A stretch of 64,000 nt of DNA from assembly GCA_007844125.1 (NCBI GenBank), contig CM017560.1, positions 1,358,401 to 1,422,400 of the forward strand, given 5' to 3'. Both the position numbers and the translations under genes were made by a program. Origin of the DNA: Sinonovacula constricta (taxonomy: Eukaryota; Mollusca; Bivalvia; Cardiida; Solecurtidae). Of the stretch, positions 56,601 through 64,000 are shown piece by piece (position 1 is the first letter of the stretch; the number at the start of each line of letters is the position of its first letter). Under the pieces are notes generated by a model. It saw nothing but the letters and a program-made list of their open reading frames with translations, ran no database searches and was not told the DNA's origin.

Positions 56601-59600
56601 GGTCCTTTGTTATGATTACAGTGACTTTGTCAAGACAGCATCTGGTGGGAGTCATCACCTATGATAATTCTTGTTTTATTAGTTGGATCATTGTAACAAA
56701 CTGTGGATCACATGTGTTTGTATATGTTTATCATATTAATTAAATGATGTCTGATAATGCAATATGATGAAATTTATTGTCAACTGTAATACATACATGC
56801 ACTTTCATACAAAATATGATTTATTATTATTTAATGATTGACCTCAATATAACACTAATAGTCCTGTGCAATTTGTTTAAATTATACTGCCTTTACTTAA
56901 ATGAATATTTATTTAGTTTCAAAATACATTTGATTCAGAAACATATTTAATGGCACTTTCGGCCTCTTATTTCTAATTCAGCATTGTTGAATGTTGTCAT
57001 CTGCTTGTATTGCCACAATGCAATTTCAGACAGACCTGTCGAAATAAAGTCTCCTTGAAATGGCCGACTGTAAACTCTTCTTACATTCTTGAGACATTTA
57101 TATTCATTTGACTCATTGAATATTCTCCTTATTAGCATCAGCTTTCCAACAAGAAGCTGTTAATTCTTACGTTATCTGTTGTTTTGTTTTTCTTTATTGC
57201 ATAATCTGGCATAATTTAACAATTCTAAAGTATAGAAGAGTTAGCTCATTGAATCATTGATTTAAAAGTAAAACTTTATTATTTCTGAAGATTTCATGTG
57301 CATGATTGTGTCCATTCTATTTTGCCAAGTTATCCCAGACTTATCTTTGCCTAATCAAGAATGGCTCAACTAAATATATGTTTGTAAGACAATGTTGGTT
57401 TACTCACACATGCACACTAACAGACAATGTCTTTACCAATCTCTAATGCAAGACATACTTTAAATGTCTTTCCCATGCCTGTAGCTTATAGGTCATACAT
57501 TTAAGAACTAACTTTAATTATAACTTAGCATGCTAATCATAAACTTACCAGGCTCAGGCAAATAGTGTAGATTTGGTCTGGTAGCTTTTGCTTGAATCCA
57601 ATTAATATATGCACTGTTTGTCATCGTATCTCTCTTAACATATTGATAATTCTTGTTTGCATGTAGTCACAAGCCACATGTTAAGAATTTACTTTAGGTT
57701 GTAAACAAATGTGGCAGGTTAAGGGTATATATATTTTAGATAGTAATATTGTATCACATCCAGTGTTTTAAAAACATGCAACATTCTCATGATTTTAAAA
57801 GTCACTTTTATAACTTAACTTTGCTTTTTTAGACAAGTCAAATATTATCTAATGTATGACATAACAGCAAAGGTGTCTCTTGCATATATCTGATTTTGTG
57901 GGTTCAGGTCCGATTCAGGGTGGAGGAACTTAAAGGTCTTCAAGATGACCTTGCGGTGTGCAGGCAGTTCAGCTCAGATATTTGTCTGGGGTCTTCCTCC
58001 ACCAAAATTGGTGGATTTTGCTGCTATGTATTTCTAAAATCAAAAACAAAAAATACCTTATTTTACTGTCATGCAAGAATTAACCTGTCTAGTATTTAAC
58101 CAACTGTAGAAGCATGTCAATCATATCCCCTGGTGGAGGCATCCCTTGCATGGTTTTCATTTTTTCCATTAACCCAGAATCACAGTACAAGGTTGTGTCC
58201 ACAGCCCAGCCAATGAGACGAAGGACTACACCAAAGGTTACAGTACTGGAGGACAAAGGAGGTGAGTGTCTGGGGGGTAGGGATTGTCATAGCTATTGTG
58301 TTAGGGCATTGGTTGTAGTGATGAGGAGGAGCCCTTCTATTAATGATGATGGACATGTTGATGCTGCTGGTTATGATAATGGTAAGGAGGAGGAAAAGGA
58401 GAATCATCATCATCATTGTAGTGATGATTAACATGTTGCTGATTGTGATGAAAAGGAAAAGGGTCCTTATTGTAGTGATGATTAACATGTTGCCTGATTG
58501 TGATGAAAAGGAGAAGGGTCCTTATTGTAGTGATGATTAACATGTTGCTGATTATGATGAAAAAGAGAAGGATCCATATTGTAGTGATAATTAACATATT
58601 GTTGTAACAAATAGAAAAGGTATAATTGTAACAAACAGAAAAGGTTTTGAGCAAATTCTTCATAGAAATGATAGAAATGACAGAAACCATGTTTTGATAT
58701 TGGAATATATTTACAAAAAATGTTTTTTGCTTGACGCTTGCTCTGTTTTCTTTCTCTGCACAAAGTGGCCACTAGAGCTTAAAGCCCTACCAACTCCTGT
58801 GGAATCCAAACAATACAAAGCATAACCATATGCCATATGACACAGAAACCAAAACAAAAGCACAAAAGCAACAGACCACTTCTTGTGCCCATCTTTGATC
58901 CAAATAGGCAGAAACTTAAACCCAGATTCTAATCATTAAAAAAGAAAACATTACATTTTTATATATATATCCCCAATAACAGTGACACTGTCTGCCTTTT
59001 TATGCATATATGTGTACATCTGTTCCTCATGTGTCTTGATCCCAGCCCTATCTTGCATGTTAACAACCGTATTTCAGTCAAACTTCACCGTCTTATATTC
59101 ATACACTTGAAAGTGTTTAGCCTATACCGTTAACTAGTAAATCTAAGTTTTATAAAAGGTCATATTTATAGTTATTCCTTATACATGGCTACTCATGCTA
59201 TATTTTAGTGTCTTAACCCCAACTTCGAATTTTACACACATATTCAATCAAACTTGACCATCTTACTGATATACACTAAAGGTGTGTCTTGAATTAGATT
59301 TGCAAACACAACCCTTGACTCACATGAAGAATAAAAAATCAACAACAGATCACCTGAAAAAGTTGAAATTGGGGTGTCTTACTATATCAAATGAAAGAAT
59401 TGACCTTTTCTCAGATGGACTGTACCATACCTACCATACGACAGGTCCTTGCTGTAACTAGACATAACATTGGCCAAAATAGTGGCATATCAATTGAAAT
59501 ATATGCAAGTTACGTGAATTTGCTATTGGTTTATCAGCTGCTTAAACATGTCCAAATCAGATTGATTTATATATAGAACAAAAGGACAATTTTTGCAGTG

Positions 59601-62600
59601 TATTGTAGAGGGTATTTGATAAAAATCTGCCTCTTCCTTGATTTAAAACTTTGTGATTCATATTTGAAGAAATTCCAGATTTTAGGAAATGGGTTCAGAA
59701 ACTGTATATATATAAGAGATTATATTGTATTTTTTTTAAAGGAATTTTGTGTTGTTGGGTCTTTATTTTATGATGTGTTTAGTTTTGACATATAGTTGCT
59801 TTTTTACTAAATTATTTTACAACTTTTTACCATATCATCTAAAACATGATATCTTAAATGTATTCTATTGGATTTATAAGAATATATGACAAAGTCCTAT
59901 GAGCATTGCAACATATACCAAACTCCGAAAAGGCACTGATCAAAGGTATTTCACATGCAAAACAAGCGAAAAGTAAGAACAAGTTTGTGATGAGTCATTT
60001 AACGAAAAGAGCAAACCCGACAGTTACCGCCTTGGAATGGTCAGTCGGCAATATGGACCGACTGGGGTGCTTAAACTGGTTTTACAGAGCTCTAACCTCT
60101 TAAGTTTATCACATTCCTAAACAAAATGGAACAATTCCTATAAGTGTTTATATGTTTGTTATTGATAAATCTATTCAAATAGATCAATTAGCAACGCCGG
60201 CGAATCTTAGAAGAGTTGATTGGCCTGCTGCGGGGTCATATCATAAAACACTTATTTTTCACTTGTATGCCAGATGTCCTAGTGTAATGTAATCTTTTAC
60301 ACAAACTGTCATTCACAGCCTCTGCAAGGCATAATTTCACTTCTACCTTCAGCGGATTCTGCACTAACATAAGCAATAAAAGGGCCTTTCATGGCTTTTG
60401 TTTTAGCTATATCAAGTGAAATATTTCTGTTATTTCAGTGTCTCCATATGCCATTGCAGCCATAGTATGTGCCAGCCTAGCTGTGGTCCTTATCATTGTG
60501 TTTGTATTTTTGGCACTGAAAGTTAGGGTAAGTGTGTCACTACATCTTTATACATAAGTTTAAAACTGGAAGTCTGGTATCTGGGTATCTTTCAAATCAG
60601 GTTATCTGCATTTTCTATATAAGACCTCTTATTAATGAAGGAATAACAATTATTGTTTTTGTAAACAACAAATTATCTTCTAAGTTTTTTTTTAGTGTTA
60701 AGCTACTGCTCATTTATTGCAGCTGGCCAATGATTGGGAATTGTTTTCAAGTAATGTTTGTTTACATTAAGCTGTAAATGTTCACCATTTCACAAGGCAA
60801 GATCATTTTGTGCTTTACAGGTTAAGAGTCAGTGTGTTGAGATAAAATATGATGTAATGACAAATATATTGCAGACCCGTGAGAGACGTCTCCATGACCG
60901 ACTGACACGGATGCATGATGAGAATCTAGATGACCAGGAGGTAGAATTGCTGGATGAAAACATTCAGCCAGATACCACTGAGTTGGTGAGGACTTGTGTT
61001 TTATTGCGTACATTATTACATAAAATGCCTTTCTAATATGCATGAATATTTTTTTTTCTTACTTTTTTTTACACATTTAAATGATTAGAGGTATCAACAT
61101 CAGCCTGAAAAATATGGCCAGCAATAGAACATTAATATTAATGATTTTCGTATTATAACTGTTTATTAAGTTTAAACTTGCAGATTTGTTATTTTTCTAC
61201 TCACATATTTTAATTTTAACCTGATTATACTCAATTCACATTAAAATTTTGTTGTATTCATCACAGTTTAACCTATCAAGTGTCAGTGTGCATTAAAACC
61301 CAAAATACAAATACTATTTGATAACTAAGGCTGAAATATGTGCAAGTATTTCTTCAACATGAAAATTAATTTCTCTAGCTACAGTAGTATGGATGCTTAA
61401 CCTTGTTTCCTGCTAAAACCACCAATCACACGATTAACATAAAACATGCCCCTCCCTAAAGGTGTATCTGGCAAGTAAAGAACTAAACTGGAAATATTAA
61501 GGTTGCATTAAAACCATTCCAAATGATTAACTGTTTACAATGACCATGTACTTCTTCTTATTGTTCAGCCTGCAGAGTATGGTCGATTGAAGCAACAATG
61601 GGAGATAGCGAGGAAGGATATACGACTGGTAGATTTGCTTGCCAAGGGTAGCTTTGTTGAAGTATGGCGAGGTCGCATGCGAAAGTACCCACGCAGGAAT
61701 GAGATCATGAAGGTTGCAATCAAACGAATTGTCTGTAAGTGTTGTGTAATATACGTATGCATGTTGTGGACTATTTTTCTTTAAAGACCTGAGCATTATC
61801 TGTACACACATGTGCACGTGTCTGCAGATAAAAAAGGTTTCAAAGAGATACTCAGTCAGTTTCATAATTGATTGTACAGATTGCTGAGCTTTTTAAACTA
61901 AAGTAAACATTCTGTAAGTTTTACAGGCATTTCTTAAGAAAAATTGTGTTAACTCATACAAAAAGAAGATTGTGAAGGTGAATATTGATTGGACTTTCTT
62001 ACGTTACAAACATGGTGCAAGTGTTTGATTTCAATTGTAATCAATGACATCATTTTTTATTTTCAATATTTAATTATATTATTTTAGTTTTTATGCAGAG
62101 AACAGTGGTGTCCCTTGCCTTTGTGTTTTTTACAAAATAGGCTGTCATAAAATAATTAAGTTTTAACCGACTGGACCTGGTATACAATCGGTAGAGGGTC
62201 AGTTCCAGGTACAGGAGGCCCTGGGTTTGATCCCAGGCCACGACTTACCAAAGTCACAAAAATGGTAGTGGTATAGCTCCTATGCTAATGCTCAAGCATA
62301 TAAGTATAGTTACATGATTAGTTGGTCCAGTGTCAGGATAATGTGACTGGGTGTGGTATCATGCCGGGTGTTCATGGCATGCTATATACAGTGAAGGCAG
62401 CACTATATCTGCCTCACGTGGACACCATCTCCAGATAACTAAAATACTGTTAGTGGGACTATAAACTCAATTAACATAAACATAAATTTTAACCTACAGG
62501 GCACATATTAATCAGAAGCTGTCAGACCAAGTTCTGCAAAGAGTGCTGTATAGTCTCTTGCAGTATGTCTTGTTATAGTAACTGGTTATTTTGTTAGCCT

Positions 62601-63630
62601 AAATCTAGCATTTTGTATTTTTTAGCAATATGGAGATAATCTATTAATAAGCTCATCAATTCAGCAAGAAACTGGTCAGTTGAGTATTGTCTTTGTTAAG
62701 CCAGCCAAACAACATTTTGATGGGCATTTTTCATATAAATAGGCAAACACTCCCACATGCAGCATGATACGTATGAGTTTTTTTCCCATGTTCCTATTAC
62801 AGCTGAAGCAACAGAGAAAGAGAAAAGGTTTTTCTTGGCTGAGCTGGAGGTATTGAAGGCCATTCAGCCTCATCCCAACGTCCTGCCTCTGATTGGCTGT
62901 TACACGGGCAGTGGTGAGTAGAACCAAGGAAAGCTGAATTATTATGATGTGTCATGTCTAGAAGCTTTTAAGTACCGGTAAATTGATCATAGCCCTATGT
63001 ACTTTTGTTTTTTGTCTTATGCTTCCATGACTATCCTTCCCCAATCATACTAAACCTGTGGTTAACGAGGTTGCCTTTTGTCTGTATATTTATTTGGCAG
63101 GTTAAAAGGATGTAAAAATTGTTTATTGTAAAACTATCATTTCTATATTTAATTTCACAATCAGTTATTAGTCTAATACATATATTTGTTAACCGGCATT
63201 AAATTTTACTTTAGCAACAAGGTTCTACTTAAATTATTTTTAAATATATATTTTTTTAGTCCCCCCCCCCCCCATCATTTGCACCTTAACATTCCTTCTA
63301 TCCTTCTAATATCATTACAAAACCTGACTTTGTCCAACTTACATAATCATGATAGTACTCACATTTATGAAAGTTTTTATGTAACATTTTACTCTTATAA
63401 TTCTGCCTCCTGTTATTCCAGATCCATGGTTGATGATGGTAGAGCTGGCTGTCGAGGGGTCCCTCTACCAGTACCTACAGCACCGTCGCCCTGGGGACGT
63501 ACATGTGGAGATCCACTCAGAGGCTGGGGAGACTGTCAGCCTCAAGAACAACCAGGCCCTCTCATCTCACCACCTTCTGTCTCTGGCAGCTCAGTGTGTC
63601 AGCGGCCTCTTACATATCAACAGGTTCAAG
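26652..63630 (+). CDS. Gene 2: FGFR-like receptor tyrosine kinase with three Ig-like domains (12 exons, 3' incomplete)
   Basis: Twelve exons join in frame to 628 codons; the gene continues past the window. Order: signal peptide (about 1-16); Ig1 (about 17-150, with C, W and DAGTYTC); Ig2 (about 151-254, VTLTC, EW, FKC); Ig3 (about 255-353, LTFYC, SW, KTGTYTC); a 28-residue linker; a transmembrane helix (about 383-408); a juxtamembrane segment; and the kinase domain from about 477. The kinase shows W477, a glycine loop reading AKGSFVEV, the VAIK lysine K518, helix C E535 within FLAELEVLK, HPNV, a hinge VELAVEGSLYQYL and an insert after RRPG. The hinge and RRPG insert resemble FGFR-class kinases. 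Ectodomain boundary introns are phase 1, those inside Ig2 and Ig3 phase 0, as is usual for Ig modules. Ligand and exact subfamily cannot be assigned. HRD and DFG lie outside the window. Confidence 0.88.
27000..27100 (+). mobile_element. Family A element, copy A4 (left-end fragment)
   Basis: tatccgacagtttgggccaa, then aatttactgttaccagaaaa and ggacctgaaaaatgctgtta, matching the left about 100 bp of the family. The central block and right end were not found downstream. Confidence 0.6.
27715..28935 (-). mobile_element. Family A element, copy A5, reversed and interrupted
   Basis: On the - strand it carries the left-end motif (atccaacagtttggaccaaa, 28900-28920), tgcaaaatgctgttc, the central block with ggtatttcctaac and ccatgtgaccac, and the distal motif tatgcccaaattcccaag. 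It is split by the 782-bp element at 27994-28775. Its outer end (near 27715) is truncated and no clean TTAA is left. Confidence 0.65.
27994..28775. mobile_element. 782-bp long-inverted-repeat (foldback) element with 10-bp target duplication
   Basis: The arms are long, near-identical inverted repeats: the right arm is about 28527-28775. The left arm is about 27994-28393, with about 145 extra bases. Ends read ggttactagattaaccgaaa; short ccgaaatcggc palindromes repeat near the ends. The direct repeat ctatttgcaa flanks it (27984-27993 and 28776-28785). No transposase; short frames inside are inverted-repeat artefacts. Confidence 0.9.
28936..29265 (+). mobile_element. Family A element, copy A6 (partial)
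   Basis: Contains the central block (ggtattttctatctgagcca, then gttagctatt, aagaaaaccaaatgac, tatttatagatttagcagga) and ends at tatgcccaaattcccaag. It begins where reversed copy A5 ends, giving a head-to-head pair. Confidence 0.65.
31531..32185. repeat. 27-bp minisatellite, about 24 copies
   Basis: Unit acccacataattaacctata plus aaggggt. Because 27 is a multiple of 3, the - strand stays open for 161 codons as a nine-residue repeat (LYGLIMWVP-like). There is no promoter or splice evidence for it; it lies in intron 1 of gene 2. Confidence 0.96.
32597..33001 (+). CDS. Gene 2 exon 2 (Ig-like domain 1)
   Basis: Acceptor TTTCAG ends at 32596; donor GTAAGT starts at 33002; phase 1 at both ends. 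It encodes one whole Ig-like domain: TFRCE, DIQW, then DAGTYTC and a G strand ending LYVIG. It has several N-glycosylation sequons (NST, NTS, NYT, NRT). The C-to-W distance is longer than usual. Confidence 0.9.
35221..35297. repeat. (AAT)n-like microsatellite
   Basis: Imperfect ataataata/atgataata run of about 75 bp in intron 2 of gene 2. Confidence 0.85.
37188..37415 (-). mobile_element. tRNA-derived SINE (third type), reverse orientation
   Basis: On the - strand: ggcctgtggcatagtggtag resembles an A box and agattcaagtccc a B box. They are followed by about 150 bp of non-tRNA body ending in tttggtcgtggca-like sequence. Confidence 0.55.
37440..38165. repeat. Degenerate short tandem repeat (GTCTGAGTGGGTCTC-like)
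   Basis: Dozens of diverged copies of a roughly 17-bp motif such as gtctgagtgggtctcaa over about 700 bp. No coding potential. Confidence 0.85.
39780..40308 (-). mobile_element. tRNA-derived SINE, reverse, interrupted by a 208-bp element
   Basis: On the - strand the tRNA-like head (gcaattggtagagcatc, B box gggttcgatcc) is at 40230-40305 and the tail (gggacaaataaacccaataa) at 39780-39815. It is the same family as 43441 and 62169. The body is split at cattata by the insertion at 39907-40114. Confidence 0.85.
39907..40114. mobile_element. 208-bp terminal-inverted-repeat element inside a SINE
   Basis: Ends cagggttgtca and its perfect complement tgacaaccctg, flanked by the direct repeat attata (39901-39906 and 40115-40120). 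Removing the element and one attata restores the SINE consensus. The interior is GC-richer, with cctcctcaaaa motifs. The 6-bp duplication is unusual for hAT; the superfamily is not assigned. Confidence 0.88.
43441..43753 (+). mobile_element. Full-length tRNA-derived SINE (313 bp)
   Basis: The tRNA-like head (A box gcacaatcagtagagtg, B box gggtttgatcc) is followed by the family body and an aaaaaacaaacag tail. A 15-bp target duplication flanks it (aggattgtgctttat at 43426-43440, with one mismatch at 43754-43768), proving retroposition. Confidence 0.95.
46081..46260 (+). mobile_element. tRNA-like sequence, probably a SINE head of class II (Leu/Ser) type
   Basis: A box tggccaagcggt and B box gggttcaaacccc, with about 60 nt between them, as in tRNAs with a long variable arm. 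The acceptor ends do not pair cleanly, so a functional tRNA is unlikely. Confidence 0.5.
48239..48420 (+). CDS. Gene 2 exon 3 (Ig domain 2, N-terminal half)
   Basis: Acceptor TTTCAG, donor GTGAGT, phase 1 in and phase 0 out. Encodes a segment with NVTLTC and QVEWKE, the B- and C-strand cysteine and tryptophan of an Ig fold. It lies 15.2 kb from exon 2. Confidence 0.88.
49297..49500 (+). mobile_element. Possible Tc1/mariner (pogo/Tigger-like) remnant
   Basis: tacagtcaaacttccgttat followed by ttgaagtcgttgggacc resembles the ends of pogo/Tigger-type elements, which start CAGT after a TA target. The other end was not found. Confidence 0.3.
51475..51524. repeat. 18-bp direct repeat, three copies
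   Basis: gattgaactgtgtcttgt, then two gattgaattgtgtc-containing copies in tandem. Confidence 0.9.
51781..52015 (+). repeat. Dispersed repeat family B, copy 2
   Basis: Matches copy 1 (tgcgaggttggagctctgta, gtttaagcaccacagtc, tggcacatgaatacctttgt). More diverged. Confidence 0.72.
52067..52216. repeat. 50-bp tandem repeat, three near-perfect copies
   Basis: Units at 52067, 52117 and 52167; only one difference was seen, near the end of the third. It lies 160 bp upstream of the exon 4 acceptor of gene 2. Confidence 0.96.
52379..52508 (+). CDS. Gene 2 exon 4 (Ig domain 2, C-terminal half)
   Basis: Acceptor TTGGCAG ends at 52378; donor GTAAGT starts at 52509. Encodes STSLHLQL and the F-strand cysteine in KPFKCNVGF. 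The usual D-x-G-x-Y-x-C motif is degenerate here (DGKPFKC). A further cysteine follows (FNCQ). Confidence 0.85.
52935..52988. repeat. (ATT)n microsatellite
   Basis: About 18 ATT units with one GCT interruption. The poly-Asn frame on the - strand is a repeat artefact. Confidence 0.95.
53248..53360 (+). mobile_element. Degraded SINE 3' fragment
   Basis: gactgggtgtggtatcatg and a tail with taaacccataaaacataaaa resemble the body and tail of the full-length SINEs, with many changes between. Confidence 0.5.
54126..55071. mobile_element. 946-bp hAT-like non-autonomous element
   Basis: Ends TAGGGATGTCAA and TTGACATCCCTA, flanked by the exact 8-bp duplication atatattt (54118-54125 and 55072-55079). 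An 8-bp target site and YAGGG end fit the hAT superfamily. Subterminal regions at both ends hold clustered atatccggatat palindromes. No transposase frame was seen. Confidence 0.93.
55141..55286 (+). CDS. Gene 2 exon 5 (Ig domain 3, N-terminal half)
   Basis: Acceptor AATTCAG ends at 55140; donor GTAAGT starts at 55287. Encodes YPPFIT, then NNLTFYC and SWSW, the typical A-to-C strands of an I-set Ig domain. A hAT-like element ends 69 bp upstream of the exon start. Confidence 0.9.
55287..56195 (+). other. Gene 2 intron 5
   Basis: 909-bp intron, GTAAGT to TCCCAG. No repeat was recognised. Confidence 0.8.
56196..56346 (+). CDS. Gene 2 exon 6 (Ig domain 3, C-terminal half)
   Basis: Acceptor TCCCAG, donor GTAAGT, phase 0 in and 1 out. 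Encodes LDKTGTYTCSLTN, the canonical D/T-G-x-Y-x-C motif, and a final strand YLTVI. Two extra cysteines (VCSSEAC) lie in the preceding loop. Confidence 0.9.
56347..58177 (+). other. Gene 2 intron 6
   Basis: 1.8-kb intron. A segment at 57895-58080 is GC-richer (ggttcaggtccgattcaggg, then gacctt and a cctccaccaaaattggtgga hairpin) and may be a repeat fragment. Otherwise nothing was seen. Confidence 0.7.
58178..58261 (+). CDS. Gene 2 exon 7 (membrane-proximal linker)
   Basis: Acceptor AACCCAG ends at 58177; donor GTGAGT starts at 58262. The 84 nt are phase 1 at both ends, so the exon could be skipped without frameshift. It encodes a basic Ser/Thr/Pro-containing linker (MRRRTTPKV) with no recognised domain. 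Confidence 0.72.
58415..58610. repeat. 54-bp minisatellite, about 3.5 copies
   Basis: Unit attgtagtgatgattaacat, then gttgctgattgtgatgaaaa and ggagaagggtcctt. The last copy is diverged. Confidence 0.92.
59890..60105 (-). repeat. Dispersed repeat family B, copy 3 (reversed)
   Basis: The reverse complement reads gagctctgtaaaaccagttt, then aagcaccccagtcgg, gactgaccattccaaggcgg and tttggtatatgttgcaatgc. It is closely similar to copy 1. Confidence 0.85.
60439..60527 (+). CDS. Gene 2 exon 8 (transmembrane helix)
   Basis: Acceptor TTTCAG, donor GTAAGT. After VSPY it encodes about 25 consecutive hydrophobic residues (AIAAIVCASLAVVLIIV and on) ending in KVR, a textbook single-pass helix with a basic stop-transfer end. 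Confidence 0.92.
60821..60985 (+). CDS. Gene 2 exon 9 (juxtamembrane segment)
   Basis: Acceptor TTTACAG ends at 60820; donor GTGAGG starts at 60986. It encodes a charged segment (TRERRLHDRLTRMHDEN). A second in-frame acceptor, TTGCAG ending at 60874, would give a 111-nt exon starting at TRERR. Both are phase 0, so either or both may be used; the upstream one has the better pyrimidine tract. Confidence 0.75.
60986..61568 (+). other. Gene 2 intron 9
   Basis: 583-bp intron, GTGAGG to GTTCAG. Nothing else was seen. Confidence 0.75.
61569..61734 (+). CDS. Gene 2 exon 10 (kinase N-lobe: glycine loop and VAIK)
   Basis: Acceptor GTTCAG, donor GTAAGT. Encodes QQWEIARKDIRL, then LLAKGSFVEVWRG and MKVAIKRIV. 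The lysine of VAIK is present. Against the kinase consensus GxGxFGxV, the first and third glycines are replaced by Ala and Val. Confidence 0.93.
61735..62802 (+). other. Gene 2 intron 10
   Basis: 1.1-kb intron interrupting the kinase N-lobe, carrying a full-length SINE. Confidence 0.85.
62169..62482 (+). mobile_element. Full-length tRNA-derived SINE (314 bp)
   Basis: Same family and nearly the same length as 43441-43753. A box acaatcggtagagg, B box gggtttgatccc. A 12-bp target duplication with one mismatch flanks it (62157-62168 and 62483-62494). Confidence 0.93.
62803..62913 (+). CDS. Gene 2 exon 11 (kinase helix C to beta 4)
   Basis: Acceptor TATTACAG, donor GTGAGT, phase 1 at both ends. 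Encodes EKRFFLAELEVLKAIQ, with the helix C glutamate, and HPNVLPLIGCYTGS, matching receptor tyrosine kinases. Confidence 0.94.
62914..63421 (+). other. Gene 2 intron 11
   Basis: 508-bp intron with a poly-C run of about 15 near 63259-63274. Nothing else was seen. Confidence 0.8.
63422..63630 (+). CDS. Gene 2 exon 12 (kinase hinge, insert and helix E)
   Basis: Acceptor TTCCAG ends at 63421; donor GTAACT starts at 63631. Encodes DPWLMMVELAVEGSLYQYL, an RRPG-led kinase insert, and SLAAQCVSGLLHINRFK. This ends just before the expected HRD catalytic loop. Its last about 23 nt plus donor are the founder unit of the tandem array that follows. Confidence 0.92.
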
Positions 63631-64000
63631 GTAACTTACATATCAACAGGTTCAAGGTAACTCTTACATATGCACAGGTTCAAGGTAACTATAACATATC
63701 AACAGGTTCAAGGTAACTTACATATCAACAGGTTCAAGGTAAGTCTTACATATCAACAGGCTCAAGGTAAGTCTTACATATCAACAGGTTCAAGGTAACT
63801 TACATATCAACAGGTTCAAGGTAAGTCTTACATATCAACAGGTTCAAGGTAACTATAACATATCAACAGGTTCAAGGTAACTATTACATATCAACAGGTT
63901 CGAGGTAACTATTACATATCCACGGGTTCAAGGTAAGTCTTACATATCAACAGGCTCAAGGTAACTTACATACCAACAGGTTCAAGGTAACTATTACATA
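63608..64000 (+). repeat. Tandem array of the exon 12/intron 12 boundary (26-28 bp units)
   Basis: At least 14 complete units plus a partial one, each reading like ttacatatcaacaggttcaa followed by ggtaac or ggtaag. Unit lengths alternate between 26 and 28 bp. The first unit is the real end of exon 12 with its splice donor, so every later unit carries a copy of AAG|GTAAC or AAG|GTAAG. The array continues past the window. Confidence 0.95.

Larger units (their letters stand above)
58262..60438 (+). other. Gene 2 intron 7
   Basis: 2.2-kb intron with a 54-bp minisatellite and repeat B copy 3. Stretch 58620-59880 is otherwise featureless. Confidence 0.75.

Noticed and set aside
63430..63716. Frames running from exon 12 into the repeat array
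   Set aside because: They read through the splice donor into intron sequence; only the kinase frame up to 63630 has domain support.

Overview
The window is eukaryotic nuclear DNA, AT-rich and mostly non-coding. It has GT-AG introns from about 0.3 to 15 kb, many microsatellites and minisatellites, tRNA-derived SINEs and short DNA transposons. Gene structure and repeat content suggest an invertebrate, most likely a lophotrochozoan such as a bivalve mollusc. That placement is inference; no species-specific marker was read.

Two genes could be assembled by splicing, both on the + strand. Gene 1 (15415-22507, four exons, 438 codons plus stop) encodes a secreted protein. It has a signal peptide, seven-residue xxLxPxL repeats, four repeats of about 30 residues and two C-terminal Kazal-type domains. 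Gene 2 (26652 to beyond the window end, twelve exons read, 628 codons) is a receptor tyrosine kinase. It has a signal peptide, three Ig-like domains, one transmembrane helix, a juxtamembrane segment and the N-lobe plus start of the C-lobe of an FGFR-like kinase domain. The catalytic loop (HRD), DFG motif and C-tail lie past position 64000. Exon phases match across every junction of both genes.

Layout: 1-15.4 kb holds no convincing gene, only simple repeats, a 32-bp minisatellite and two copies of a TTAA-flanked inverted-repeat element (family A), one with a second element nested inside. 15.4-22.8 kb is the Kazal gene; its first intron carries a 46-bp hairpin-forming minisatellite and SINE pieces. 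22.8-26.6 kb is intergenic and repeat-rich. 26.65-64 kb is the kinase gene. Its introns hold more family A copies (one interrupted by a 782-bp long-inverted-repeat element), a 27-bp minisatellite, full-length SINEs with target duplications, a SINE broken by a 208-bp terminal-inverted-repeat element, and a 946-bp hAT-like element just upstream of exon 5.

The most unusual observation is at the right edge. The exon 12/intron 12 boundary of the kinase gene, including its 5' splice site, is the first unit of a tandem array of 26-28 bp units running to the window end. Each complete unit repeats the exon-end sequence and a GTAAC/GTAAG donor.
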